A stretch of DNA of 32,500 nucleotides from Chrysomallon squamiferum. Taxonomy: Eukaryota; Mollusca; Gastropoda; Neomphalida; Peltospiridae. Positions 20,740 to 32,500 of the stretch are shown one piece after another (the stretch's first letter is position 1; the number at the start of each line of letters is the position of its first letter). The notes under the pieces were generated by a model, which was not told where the DNA came from, ran no database searches, and was given only the letters and a program-made list of their open reading frames with translations. The stretch is taken from assembly GCA_012295275.1 (NCBI GenBank), contig CM022677.1, forward strand, positions 22,635,490 through 22,667,989, written 5' to 3'. The position numbers and the translations under genes were made by a program.

Positions 20740-20745
20740 AATAAA
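20740..20745 (+). terminator. Candidate poly(A) signal, RING gene 2
   Basis: AATAAA about 90 bp after the stop. The equivalent place after gene 3 also has one (31079-31084). A second candidate lies at 21041-21046 and matches the gene 1 signal. Confidence 0.4.
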
Positions 20746-20759
20746 AAAAAATCACATAT

Positions 20760-22108
20760 ATAATTTATTTATTTATTATAAATTAATTATATTAGTTAAT
20801 TAAACTGTTCTTTGTTTACATTTTTTTATCTGCATAACTGTATCGTTTAAATTTACTAAATTTCATTTTACAGAAAAACAAAATCTGATTTACTTTTAAA
20901 ATGTTCACCAGTTTTGTCATTTAACCCCTCTCTCTCTCTCTAAATACTGTATTATTTTTTAAACAGATTATTTCAAAGAATGTGATATGAAATTGTGAAT
21001 GTAATTGTACATACTCCAATGTAATCCATAAAAAAAGTACAATAAAATATATATTATGATAAAACTAAAAAGATTCTGTCTTTATTTCATTTAAATTTGT
21101 TTCTTAAGTTGCATGTTGGTTTGTGTGTACAATGTAATTAATGCGTAAAATGTTTAATAAATCTGAAAACTAACAAATAAAAACATGCTTTTCCATTTTA
21201 ATTATTTCAGCATGTTTACTTATTTATTTGTGGCTGATTTTGTTTCTTCGGGGTTCCAAGCATACTGAATGTTCGTCATCGTCGTCCTTCTTCTTCTTCT
21301 TCTTCTTCCTCTTGTCCTGACACCTTTTATAAATGTTTGTCTTCACAGATATGAAAGATGTTCTTTGTTTCGGCTCTCTGAATTATTGCAAATAACATGG
21401 ATTTTCTTTTGATAATAAAATGATAAAAACAAAATCAATAAAAACCACAACAAACAAACAAACAAACAAGGAAACAAGTTTACAAATAAATGCATAAACA
21501 AATAAATTAAAAATAACAACCACCACAAGTTTTCGGCTAGTAAAAGCAAACAAAATAAATATCCGATGTTCTAAAAACGTGACTAGAGGTGAAACTGGAT
21601 AGCTCATTAAAGATTTATAGTCAGGTGTTTTAAATCCGGGTCATAGGGATCTTGTTTTTTGTTTTCTTCTTTGTGCACTTTGATGTTAGTTTGAACAAGG
21701 GACTGATCCACAATAACGGGGGGGGGCGGGGCTCAGTGTCAGTATTGAGCGTTGAAAGAATTGAGGTTCGGCAATAAGTTTATAATATTATGTTTTTTTT
21801 TTCCGGTGGATAAGTTTACTTTTATTAAAAAACATTTATTATTATTTATTTCAAAAGTTCGTTTACAGTTTAAGCTGAAATTTGTAAACATGGCTGTACG
21901 ATGATTAAACACTGTGACATCACACTTCAGTCAAACAAACCAGTTTCATGTTCACAAACAAAACAACTACAACAACAACAACGACAACAACAGTAATATC
22001 AGCAAGAAAAATACCAATTATTATAATGTTATGTACATAAACACATATAAACACATACGTACATATATCACATACACACAGATATATACATATATATACA
22101 TACATACA

Positions 22109-22154
<46 letters not shown>

Positions 22155-23110
22155 AAATTTGCCTGTATCAAGAAATGTACTCTTTATACAAACCCCTGAT
22201 TGGTTTTGTGTATATTTTTAAAATGTTTTGTGAACGCGAATAAATCTTTTAATAATATGATACAAAATAATAACCATTTAGCAAAGTACAACAAAAGTAA
22301 CTTTAAAAATCAAAATGACCAGGACACAGTGTAATATACATTACATTGGTAAACTAAGTCAACTCAAATCACTTGAAATAATAATTTTAAATAACAAAAA
22401 TGTACTGAGCCAATACAATTTTATCTAGAAAGGTAAAATAAATAAAATAATAAAATATGTTTTCTTTACAATACCCTGAGTTGTAAATCTGCCCTATTTA
22501 CTATGATACAGTGTATGTATGTAGACTGTGAATTTGTGGCTGTTATCGTACGATTATGCTGATAATTATGATAATAATAATTATGCAGATATACACAGCA
22601 GAAACATTAGCTTAATATTCAGAACAATCTTATATCAACATTATCATCAAATTACTATATTATTATTATTAATATTGTTTTATTTATTTTATTTTATTAT
22701 GAGGGATTGTTGTTGTACATATTATTTATTTGTGTTGGGTATACACAAAGGTGTTAAAAAAAATCCTCTGACACAAAAAAGTATATATTTTTCACTAAAA
22801 TAAACAGTATTGTGTGATCCGAAATATTTTAAACTCACTTTCTAAAAATCTCCCTAATTAACATATTACGAAATTTAAAAGAGAAAGGAAAGATGTTACA
22901 ATTTTATTTTTATAATTTTTATCTTTAAATTACATTCACATCCACTCCTAAGATTTGAACTTACAGCCATAGACAAACAACTTCAAACATGAAAGTAGTC
23001 ACAGACTACTTATACAAAGAACCATAACTCAGAGAATCATAAATCAAAGGGACATTACTGCAACAAAAACTCAAGAACATTAACATCGAGAATACGTTTA
23101 ACAATGTGCA
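20760..23110. other. Downstream flank of gene 2 and gene-free stretch
   Basis: 20760-21760 is shared with the sequence after gene 3, including the CAAGGGACTGAT block near 21700 and a G-rich run at 21718-21731. About 21880-22000 (ACTGTGACATCACACTTC) resembles 32260-32290 and 27540-27560. The remainder is AT-rich with (CATA)n at 22097-22140. No gene recognised. Confidence 0.55.
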
Positions 23111-23117
23111 CATATCC

Positions 23118-23250
<133 letters not shown>

Positions 23251-23274
23251 AATACGTAACTGCTACTGTTGCTA

Positions 23275-23275
23275 T

Positions 23276-23327
<52 letters not shown>

Positions 23328-23333
23328 GCTACT
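23275..23333. repeat. (TAC)n microsatellite
   Basis: Trinucleotide run with one GCT interruption, 28 bp after the GA tract. A (CATA)n/(TA)n run follows at 23521-23575. Confidence 0.9.
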
Positions 23334-23522
23334 ACAACTACTAGCATTATTATAATTACTACTAATATAATAATAGTCATACGAAGAATGTTTTCTATTT
23401 CTGTTTTATTATTAATATGAACTTCTTGATTGGATGTTTTTTTAGTTCTTTTTAGCAACTTCCAGCTGAATTAACAAACAGGACACAGTACACTAAATAA
23501 TACTACATTTTATATCAATTAA

Positions 23523-23568
<46 letters not shown>

Positions 23569-23584
23569 CATATATCAAACTAAT

Positions 23585-23755
23585 CATTTAGCCTGGGAGT
23601 GATTGCAGATGCTGATGAAATGGACAGTGTACCGTAGCATGCCAGTCCGGAATTCTGAAAGGCAAATATTCCAGGAACCAGTCGTTTGGCCTTAATCCAG
23701 GATGGTGTTGGGCGTTAAACACTTCAGGAACTAGCCCAGATGACTACGTTGACAT
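23585..23755 (+). mobile_element. Possible SINE-like fragment
   Basis: A GC-richer island in AT-rich sequence that ends with GGTGTTGGGCGTTAAACAC. As I recall, tails of this kind are common in molluscan short elements. No A or B box is visible, so this would be a 5'-truncated copy. Weak evidence. Confidence 0.3.
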
Positions 23756-23779
23756 ATTCACTGTAACATTATCATATAA

Positions 23780-23821
23780 GATTTATTATTATTATTATTA
23801 CTAGTATTATTATTATTACTA

Positions 23822-23852
<31 letters not shown>

Positions 23853-23915
23853 TATTATTATTATTATTATTATTATTATGATTATGATTATGATTATTAT
23901 TGTTATTATTATTAT
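23780..23915. repeat. (TTA)n microsatellite, interrupted
   Basis: ATT/TTA run with ACT, GATT and GTT interruptions, about 135 bp. Confidence 0.9.
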
Positions 23916-23939
23916 TATATTTCCAATACATTAAATTAC

Positions 23940-24960
23940 ATAAAATGTGAGCGGTCATGTGATTAAATGGAGTCTTTGCTATGTACCAAGTTTTACACTG
24001 GGTATCCAGCACTTCAGTGTTAAGCTAAAACTAAACAACATTTATTTTGACAAGAATGTTTTATCTGCGTCAGTTACGTTTCAGTCTGTTTGCTGTCGTC
24101 TGCCAGCAGAGAAAAATTATTCTGTGTCTGTGCGTGTCACTTCAAACCTGTGTTGTCTCTGCGATAACAAAACTGATTTGTACTAAAATAAACTAATTCA
24201 AACAACATTTATTTTATTCTTCAAAAACAGAATCATGTTTCATTAGCACGTGTTTTAATAACAAGTTAAATTTCAGTCTGTTTTGAAACTGTCGTTCCAA
24301 TTTAGAATCTTGTTATTCAAATGAATATAAATTTATAAAGATTAAAGAAAGGACATTTGCGATATTAAATAATAAAATAGGTATTCCAACAAACACAATA
24401 ACAGTATCTGTATTGAGTAACATATTCACTGAACTATTCTTTGTCTGGCAATGCAGTGTCTGTGCGTGTGTGCGTGTTTGTTGTGTGTGAGACGTATTCA
24501 AACCTGATACCATTTATCTGACAAAAATGCCCCCTCTATAAATAATCGCACTAGTTAAATTAATTGTAGTATTAAAAATAATTTGTTGTGGTAGCTGCAG
24601 CAGCAGCAGTGCTGTTAACATATGCAGTGCCAGTAATATTAATAGTAGTATTTTTATTTATTTTTTATTTATTTATTTATTATTTTAAATTATATAAAAC
24701 CATTAAACCTTTTCCTCTGTACTTAGTATGATCTTGAATACCAACAAAGATTCAACAAGATTTATTTTAAGAACTATTTTATCTGTGTCGTTCATCCGGG
24801 TAGCGGGTTGTTGGAGAGAGAAATATTTGATTTCAGTCATGTTTGTTTATCTCTAGGTAATATGATAAAGACAGCTATCTGAACTTTAGTGTTGACAAAA
24901 CAAATTGGTAGTCGTGTTATCATTAACACATGTCATAGTAACAAGTTAAATGTAGACGAA
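23940..24960 (+). repeat. Two diverged copies of the RING-gene flank family without coding exons
   Basis: GCGGTCATGTGATTAAA (near 23952) matches GCGGTCACGTGATTAA at 5879-5894. ACGTGTTTTAATAACAAG (24247) matches 3383. GAGAGAAATATTTGATTTCAG (near 24814) matches a similar stretch near 3488. Pieces lie in similar order at 23940-24345 and 24700-24960. No RING or propeller sequence is attached, so these are remnants of duplicated flanks. Confidence 0.6.
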
Positions 24961-25484
24961 CATAGATACAAAATATTTCAAACTGTGTCTATATATTTCT
25001 CTTTTTTTACAATATGGAATCAAGTATTTCAAATGAAAGTAAATTTACATAGATTAAAGAAAGAAAATTGATTGTATTATATTAACAATTAAATAGGTAT
25101 TCCTAGCAACCATAGTAATAGTATTTGTACTAATTAACAGCAATTGAATTAGTAACTTTAATATTGGCAGTAGTAGCAGTAACACCAACAGTAAAAGTAA
25201 TAATACTAATAGTAGTATTAGAAGTAGCTGTTGTTGTAGTAGTAGAAGCAGCAAGAATAGAATGTGAAAGTCTACTAATAATCGTAGTAGTTAAAGTAGT
25301 TGTCGTGTCAGTAATAGTTTTAATGCTAGTGGTGTATGAAGCTGTAGCAGTATTAGCAGTACTAAAAATGTCGTTCTCTAACATATGATTCTATTGTGTA
25401 TATATTCTTCTAGAATAAGGCGATTGTGAGTAATAATAATAATAACAGAATTCATAAACTGTCAAAAATTAAATATATTTATCT

Positions 25485-26434
25485 TGATATTAAATTATCG
25501 TGAAAAAATTTACAATAACAAATTACTTTAAATTTACCTTTGTTATCACTATAGCTATTATTTAAATATGTTGGTGATATTTTATTACTTTCAAAAAATC
25601 TGATACCCGCCAATTCAGTACTCAAGTTTAAACAAGATTTGCTTTTGGTGGTGATATGTAAAGATGTGTTACCTTTCTGTGTTCTTTTACAAACCTTGCT
25701 GTGTTCTTTTACAAACCTTGCTGTGTTCTTTTACAAACCTTGCTGTGTTCTTTTACAAACCTTGCTGTGTTCTTTTACAAACCTTTCTGTGTTCTTTTAC
25801 AAACCTTGCTGTGTTTTTTACAAACCTTTCTGTGTTCTTTTACAAACCTTGCTGTGTTCTTTTACAAACCTTGCTGTGTTTTTTTACAAACCTACGTTCT
25901 TTTACAAATCCTTCTTTTTTACAAACTCTGTTCGTCGTATTTATTTCTATATCTCACGGTGACTCGACAAACCTTGCTGTGTTCGACATATTCAAGTTTA
26001 AAATGTTTTTTTCTTATCTGAAACGCCACGACATTTCTTTCTTAAAGTCAACAAACGTCTGTAGCTTCGCTCTGTCTTTTCGATTTTACGTTTTCACCCG
26101 CTCTCAGCCCTGGTCATGTTTTATTTAAGAAACAAAACAAAAACAAAACAAAAAACAATAACATAGATTTCTTATAAACAACATTAACCACGATGTATCA
26201 CACTAACGTACTATTAAACATAGCAAGGTTTGTGAAAAAACAGAAAGGTAATACATCTTTACATCTCGCCTCCAAAAGTAAATCTTGTTTAAACTTGAGT
26301 ACCGAACCGGATTTTTTGTAAGTAATAAAATATCACAAATATAATTAAAGAACAAGTACAGTTATAACAAAGGTTAATTTAAAGAAATTTGTTATTGCAA
26401 TTATTTTTTTTCACGATAATTTAATATTGATATC
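25485..26434. mobile_element. Large imperfect inverted repeat (foldback-like element)
   Basis: Left arm about 25485-25703 and right arm about 26222-26434 are reverse complements over about 215 bp, roughly 80-85% by eye. Shared landmarks are TAAATTATCGTGAAAAAA, GATATTTTATTACTT, CTCAAGTTTAAACAAG and ATGTAAAGATGT. The 520-bp centre begins with a 22-bp tandem array. The arms include the RING-gene upstream motif, so the element may derive from it. Ends run into microsatellite and no target duplication is clear. Confidence 0.75.
25676..25990 (+). repeat. 22-bp tandem array (about 12 copies)
   Basis: Unit GTTCTTTTACAAACCTTGCTGT or close variants, more degenerate to the right, with a last partial copy near 25967-25984. 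The right arm of the inverted repeat carries one complementary copy (26222-26250). The Cys/Phe/Leu-rich ORFs across it are repeat readings. Confidence 0.9.
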
Positions 26435-28195
<1,761 letters not shown>

Positions 28196-28313
28196 TTGGT
28201 ATCTTCCTTTCACGGATTGTCGTCTGTCAAAATCGCCTTCTCTCCACAAATAACTTCAGTCAAAATCGAGATTGCAGACGAATACAGAATTTTGTTCATT
28301 TCTTAAGGTAAAA
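28196..28313 (+). other. Probable 5'UTR exon of RING gene 3
   Basis: A T-run ending TTCAG precedes TTGGTATCTTCC. The donor is GTAAGT at 28314 (GTAAAA at 28308 is an alternative). It aligns with 18008-18145. Confidence 0.6.
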
Positions 28314-29117
28314 GTAAGTCAATTTATTATTATTATTATTAGTGATTAATTAATTACTGTTGTTGTTCTCTTTGCTGTTACTAATATCGGTTTGTACAGA
28401 TAATGTACAAGTCAGTCTGCGCCTTGCATTCTTTCTAGTACTTTAAACCATACGTACTGAATCTAGATAACTGCAGATTAAAAGTGTATTGAATTCGACA
28501 TAAATAAAATAGTTTGTCCTTTTCTTTTAGTAGCAATGTAATTTGTTTATTATGAGACTTTTGAAACCTGACTTCATTAGTATTACACTGAATACATGTA
28601 TTTCTATGAATCTCATGTTTCGATTTAGATTGATCAAGTGTCGATTTACCAAGAAATAAATAAAATAAAATAAAATGAATGTTAGTTAGCATGGAAGGAA
28701 TAGCGGTATGAGAAACTTTATATTTTAGTTTTTATGTTTATTTATTTATTGAGGCAAATAGTTCATTTATTTTTAAATAAATAAATAAACAGAGGGATAC
28801 ATAAATACACGAATAAGTACAGAGATTTGTCTTTCAAACTTTACATTAAATAGAATGGAAGTTGATTGATTAATTTATATACTAATTTTATTATTGATAA
28901 TTTTTTTTTTTTATTACTATTGTTATTACTATTATTATTATTACTCTAGTCATTTTCTTTCTTTTCTTTCTGTTGTTGTTGCTCTTCTTCTTCTTCTTCT
29001 TACTATTGTTATTACTGTTATTGTTATTATTATTATTATTGTTGTTGTTGTTGTTGTTATTATTATTATTATTATTATTATTGTTATTGTTGTTGTTGTT
29101 ATTATTATTACTATTAC

Positions 29118-29177
<60 letters not shown>

Positions 29178-29182
29178 CACAG
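28314..29182 (+). other. Presumed 5'UTR intron of RING gene 3
   Basis: AT-rich and without a gene; a minus-strand ORF at 28435-28692 is not convincing. The right end (about 29000-29178) is a long ATT/GTT trinucleotide array running straight into the CACAG acceptor at 29178-29182. Confidence 0.55.
29000..29178. repeat. (ATT/GTT)n array abutting the splice acceptor of RING gene 3
   Basis: About 180 bp of trinucleotide repeat with GTT and ACT variants. The equivalent position in gene 2 has a shorter run, and gene 1 has poly-T instead. Confidence 0.9.
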
Positions 29183-29184
29183 AT

Positions 29185-30991
29185 ATGGCAACAGCTTCAA
29201 GTTCCGAAGATCAAATATCTTGTAGTCTTTGTCTGGATGTTTTCAAGAAGCCGCGAGTTTTATCTTGCGGTCACTCGTTCTGTACGAAATGTCTACAAGA
29301 TTACATTAACAAAAACGATCAAAACAACAAGATATGCATCACCTGCCCGTCCTGCAGTCAAGACATTCAGATACCAGACAGCACGAAACCAGTGGAAACA
29401 TGGGCAGATCAGTTTCCTGTAAACATTGCTTTAGTGGATTCTATTAAAGAGAGACAAAGTTCAAAGATTTGTGAGTCAGCAGTGTTATGTTTAGATAAAG
29501 TTATTATTTAACTAATAATGTTTATGTCGTGTGTTTACCATCGCAGTAGACTCATAAAGAAATAGAAACAATTTATCTATAAAGTCGTTCTGCTCCATTT
29601 TTTAATTAACATTAACATCATGACTGTTTAATATTATTTATTTATTTATTTCAGGGGGAAAGAGAGGTCACATTTCAGTTTTGACTTCTGTTACTGACCG
29701 TTTGAAAACATTTAAAACAATTCTTCAGTCGGAGATGGAAGAAAAGATCGAGAAACTTCGGCAAGACGTCGACATCAACGTCGTGGAGACTGCAGAAGAG
29801 ATCAGAAGAGCTGGTAACAAATTAATCACAGATTTCACAGACATTGTCAATCAAGAACAAGACAGATTAATAAGAGAAATAGAAAAATATCAAATCACTG
29901 TAAACTCAGAAACTGAAAAACTGTTTACTGAACACAAACATCTGATTGAGGAAAACAAAAAACTGATCAAACTTGGCGAAGATTTGATAAAAAGAAGATC
30001 AGAGTGTGATATTAAAATTAATATTTCAAAATTCACCAACCTCGAAAACACGACTTCCGAGTTTCTTTCAAAAATTGATAAAGTCGACTTTAAAATAAAT
30101 CTGACGAAATCTGAAAGAAAGAAAGAAATGTCAGTCCACATTGGAGAAATATCCACAAATATTCAATCAGACACACAGATTGATAGGCTGACAAAAACAC
30201 TGGAACACACAGATACCATTAAGACAAGAACACAAAAAGAAAAAACGAATCCTTGGATGGATTCCATCCTGTTGTCAGGTGAAAACAAAAGTAAAATTCT
30301 CGTTAGTGATTCGTACAATACCTGTGTAAAATGTGTTTGTTTACAAAGACAATCAGATATACAAAAATGCGCAACTTCCTCTCCACCATGCGGTCTTGCT
30401 GAATCACGTGATCAGGAGGGTGCTTTTGTTGTTCTGCCACTTGAAGAGAAAATATTGATTTTAAATTTGAAAAAATTCAAATTCATCAAAACAGTTAAAA
30501 CTGATAAAATGTATTGGTATATCGCTGTATTACCCAACAACCGTCTCGCGGTCACTGGATACATTAGTGGTCAGTATCTGGACATACTGACAGACAGCGG
30601 TCAGCTCATTAATTCTATCTCAACAGATGAGATCCCCGAACCGTCGTGTCTCACTGTTCACGATCAATGTCTGATTGTTGTGACACAGAGAAATGATGTA
30701 AACAGTTTAGTTTGTGTAACGTCATCAGGTGACGTCAAATGGGAGTCACGTGATTCAGACAGACTTAGGAAGTTGAGAGGTGTTACATGTGACATGGAGG
30801 GGAATATTTATGTGTGTGATTATGACAGAGATTGTGTTGTTCAGTTGTCACGGGAAGGAAAAGTTCTACGTGACATCCTCACTGAGCAGGATGGACTGTC
30901 CTTGCCTGTTTCACTCTGTTTTCATGATAACAAACTGTACGTGGGTCAATACAATGGAGAAATACAAATATATACTTGGTGCAAAAAGTAA
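29185..30991 (+). CDS. RING–coiled-coil–NHL-like protein (B-box-less TRIM-like), gene 3
   Basis: Exons 29185-29470 and 29655-30991 give 540 residues. The intron has GTGAGT and TTTCAG ends, phase 1, 184 bp. The start is the ATG two bases after the CACAG acceptor (MATASSS). The C3HC4 RING has Cys13, Cys16, Cys28, His30, Cys33, Cys36, Cys54 and Cys57, with the typical CGHSFCTKC core. No B-box is seen. The coiled coil spans about residues 97-225 (EEKIEKLRQDVDINVVETAEE; FTEHKHLIEEN). There is one linker unit (LTKTLEHTDTI). The propeller spans about 285-540, with an NHL repeat at LRGVTCDMEGNIYVCDYDRD and terminal YTWCKK. Predicted E3 ubiquitin ligase, probably dimeric through the coiled coil, with the propeller as ligand-binding part. 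It is the only paralogue here with neither expansion nor frameshift. Confidence 0.87.
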
Positions 30992-31078
30992 ACTTCAAAC
31001 TCTTTGTTGAGTTGGTTTCAGCTTAACTGCTTTGGAATTAAAAGTCGTTAGACATTTCTTTCTTTACACCAATTGATA

Positions 31079-31084
31079 AATAAA
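31079..31084 (+). terminator. Candidate poly(A) signal, RING gene 3
   Basis: AATAAA about 88 bp after the stop, at the position equivalent to 20740-20745 after gene 2. Confidence 0.45.
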
Positions 31085-31302
31085 CAAAAATCAGCTTAAT
31101 ATTTATTTGTTTGTTTATTTCTTTAATTTAATTTATTTATTTAATAAAAATTAATTATTTATTTAATTTAAGTAGTCTTTAACATAAACATTTTTCTTAG
31201 AAATTACTTTATCTAAAATTAACTTACTAAATTAAACATAAATATAACTTGAAAGAAGAAATAAAATCTGTTTTACTTTTTAAAATGTTGACCTAGTTTT
31301 TA

Positions 31303-31304
<2 letters not shown>

Positions 31305-31384
<80 letters not shown>
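31305..31384. repeat. (CT)n microsatellite in the gene 3 downstream flank
   Basis: About 80 bp. Gene 2 has only a short CT run at the matching place (20927-20940), and gene 1 has a short CT stretch near 2994. Confidence 0.95.
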
Positions 31385-31389
<5 letters not shown>

Positions 31390-31399
31390 CTCTCTGTCT

Positions 31400-32091
31400 G
31401 TACAATGCAATTAATGTGTATAGCACTTAACAAATATGAAAATTAACACAGAAAAACATACATTTTTAATTTAAATGTTTTAGCAAATTTATTTATTCAT
31501 TTGTTTGTTTGTTTACAGATTATTTTTCTTATTTTCTCGTCCTTGTTCTTGTTGTTGTTGTTCTGCTTCTGGTTGTCGTGACGACTTTCATAACTTTTTC
31601 TGTCCACCGATATGAACGATATTCTTTGATTCCTCGCTCTCTAAATTCCGGCGTACCTGTAAATAAATAAAATTGTCTTTATTATTTTATACTGAAATAA
31701 AATTAGTTTTAAGCTTTTTTTAAAATTCATATAAAGAAACAGACAAAACAACACCAAAATAAGAAGAAGAATAAGAAAAACATAATTTAAAATCAACAAA
31801 TAAAAATAACAGCCAACAACAAGATTTCCACTAATAAAAGAAAGCAAAAGAAATACGTAGAAGATAATTTGATATCTCCCTGGAAATGTACAGACACGTG
31901 TTTAAATCTGTATGTTAGAGATTACATTTGGTGTTTTATTTACTGCTCACGGTCAGGTTAGCTGGAACAAGGGACTGATTCACAATAACTGAAGAGGAGG
32001 GACTGGGGCCGGTACTGACAGTTCAGTGTTTTTAGAATGAAAAAGGAGAGATGTACTTTTGTTTTGTCATTTATTTATTTATTTATTGAAA

Positions 32092-32143
<52 letters not shown>

Positions 32144-32447
32144 ATTATTATTATTATTATTATTATTATTATTGTAGTTGTTGTTGTTGTTATTTTAAGT
32201 AAGTTTCAAACATTCGTTTTCAATTTTAGCGAAATCTGCGATGTTGGCAGTACTAAAATTAAATACTGTGACGTCAAACTTCAAAGTACACATAAAAACA
32301 CATAAATACATACACACAGAAAAATAAATACATATGTGTACACACACACCTACACACGCACCTACACAAACACATTCACACACACATACACACACATCCT
32401 TAGACATACCTACACTCATAAACACACACACACATATATATATATCA
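31400..32447. other. Downstream flank of gene 3, no gene
   Basis: 31590-32030 matches the flank after gene 2 and the orphan at 15000-15260. (TTA)n at 32092-32173. 32225-32290 resembles 27530-27560 upstream of gene 3. Then CA-rich sequence to 32440. No gene recognised. Confidence 0.6.
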
Positions 32448-32500
32448 TGGTGGCCCAAAAGTAGGTTGACAGTTACTAAACTATGGTTTATATGCTTGGA
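32448..32500 (+). mobile_element. Possible terminal inverted repeat of a mariner-like element, cut by window end
   Basis: GGTGGCCCAAAAGTAGGTTG directly after a (TA)n run recalls the ends of Tc1/mariner-type elements, which insert at TA. Only 50 bp are visible, so this rests on resemblance alone. Confidence 0.3.

Noticed and set aside
25130-25390. Thr/Ile/Ala-rich and Val-rich ORFs in the AGT/TAG-rich stretch
   Set aside because: Low-complexity trinucleotide DNA open on both strands; no start, splice or domain evidence.
25639-26128. Cys/Phe-rich ORFs over the 22-bp array
   Set aside because: Open in all three frames because the unit lacks stops; product changes only with frame.

Overview
The window is AT-rich, intron-bearing animal DNA with many microsatellites: (GA/CT)n, (TTA)n, (ATGT)n and (TAC)n. 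RING–coiled-coil–NHL genes in tandem, secreted Gly/Tyr-rich proteins and a tRNA-like SINE head suggest a lophotrochozoan, most likely a mollusc. That is an inference from gene content; I cannot name a species.

Layout: (1) Three tandem paralogues on the + strand encode B-box-less TRIM-like proteins. They have a C3HC4 RING at residues 13-57, a long coiled coil and an NHL-like beta-propeller. Each is split by one short phase-1 intron after the RING exon. Gene 1 is 290-2420 (615 aa) and gene 3 is 29185-30991 (540 aa). Gene 2 (18628-20652) carries a net 22-bp deletion that shifts the frame between coiled coil and propeller. (2) Between genes 1 and 2 lies a duplicated block (about 6290-10370 and 11400-14640). 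Each block holds a minus-strand gene for a secreted Gly-rich protein (7035-7481 and 12278-12727), with a TATA box, 5'UTR intron, 3'UTR intron and poly(A) signal. Each also holds a decayed Gly-rich exon on the opposite strand. In block 1 that exon has grown into about 45 copies of a 22/24-bp minisatellite. (3) The rest is noncoding and holds diverged copies of the sequence that precedes the RING genes. These copies outnumber the coding genes. It also holds a large imperfect inverted repeat with an internal 22-bp tandem array (25485-26434), a SINE head and many simple repeats.

The RING proteins are probably ubiquitin ligases in a fast-evolving family, in which tandem duplication, linker-repeat expansion and frame loss are visible side by side. 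The Gly-rich proteins look like secreted structural or matrix proteins. Nothing in the sequence ties the two gene sets together except position. I see no tRNA gene, rRNA gene, CRISPR array or intact transposase.
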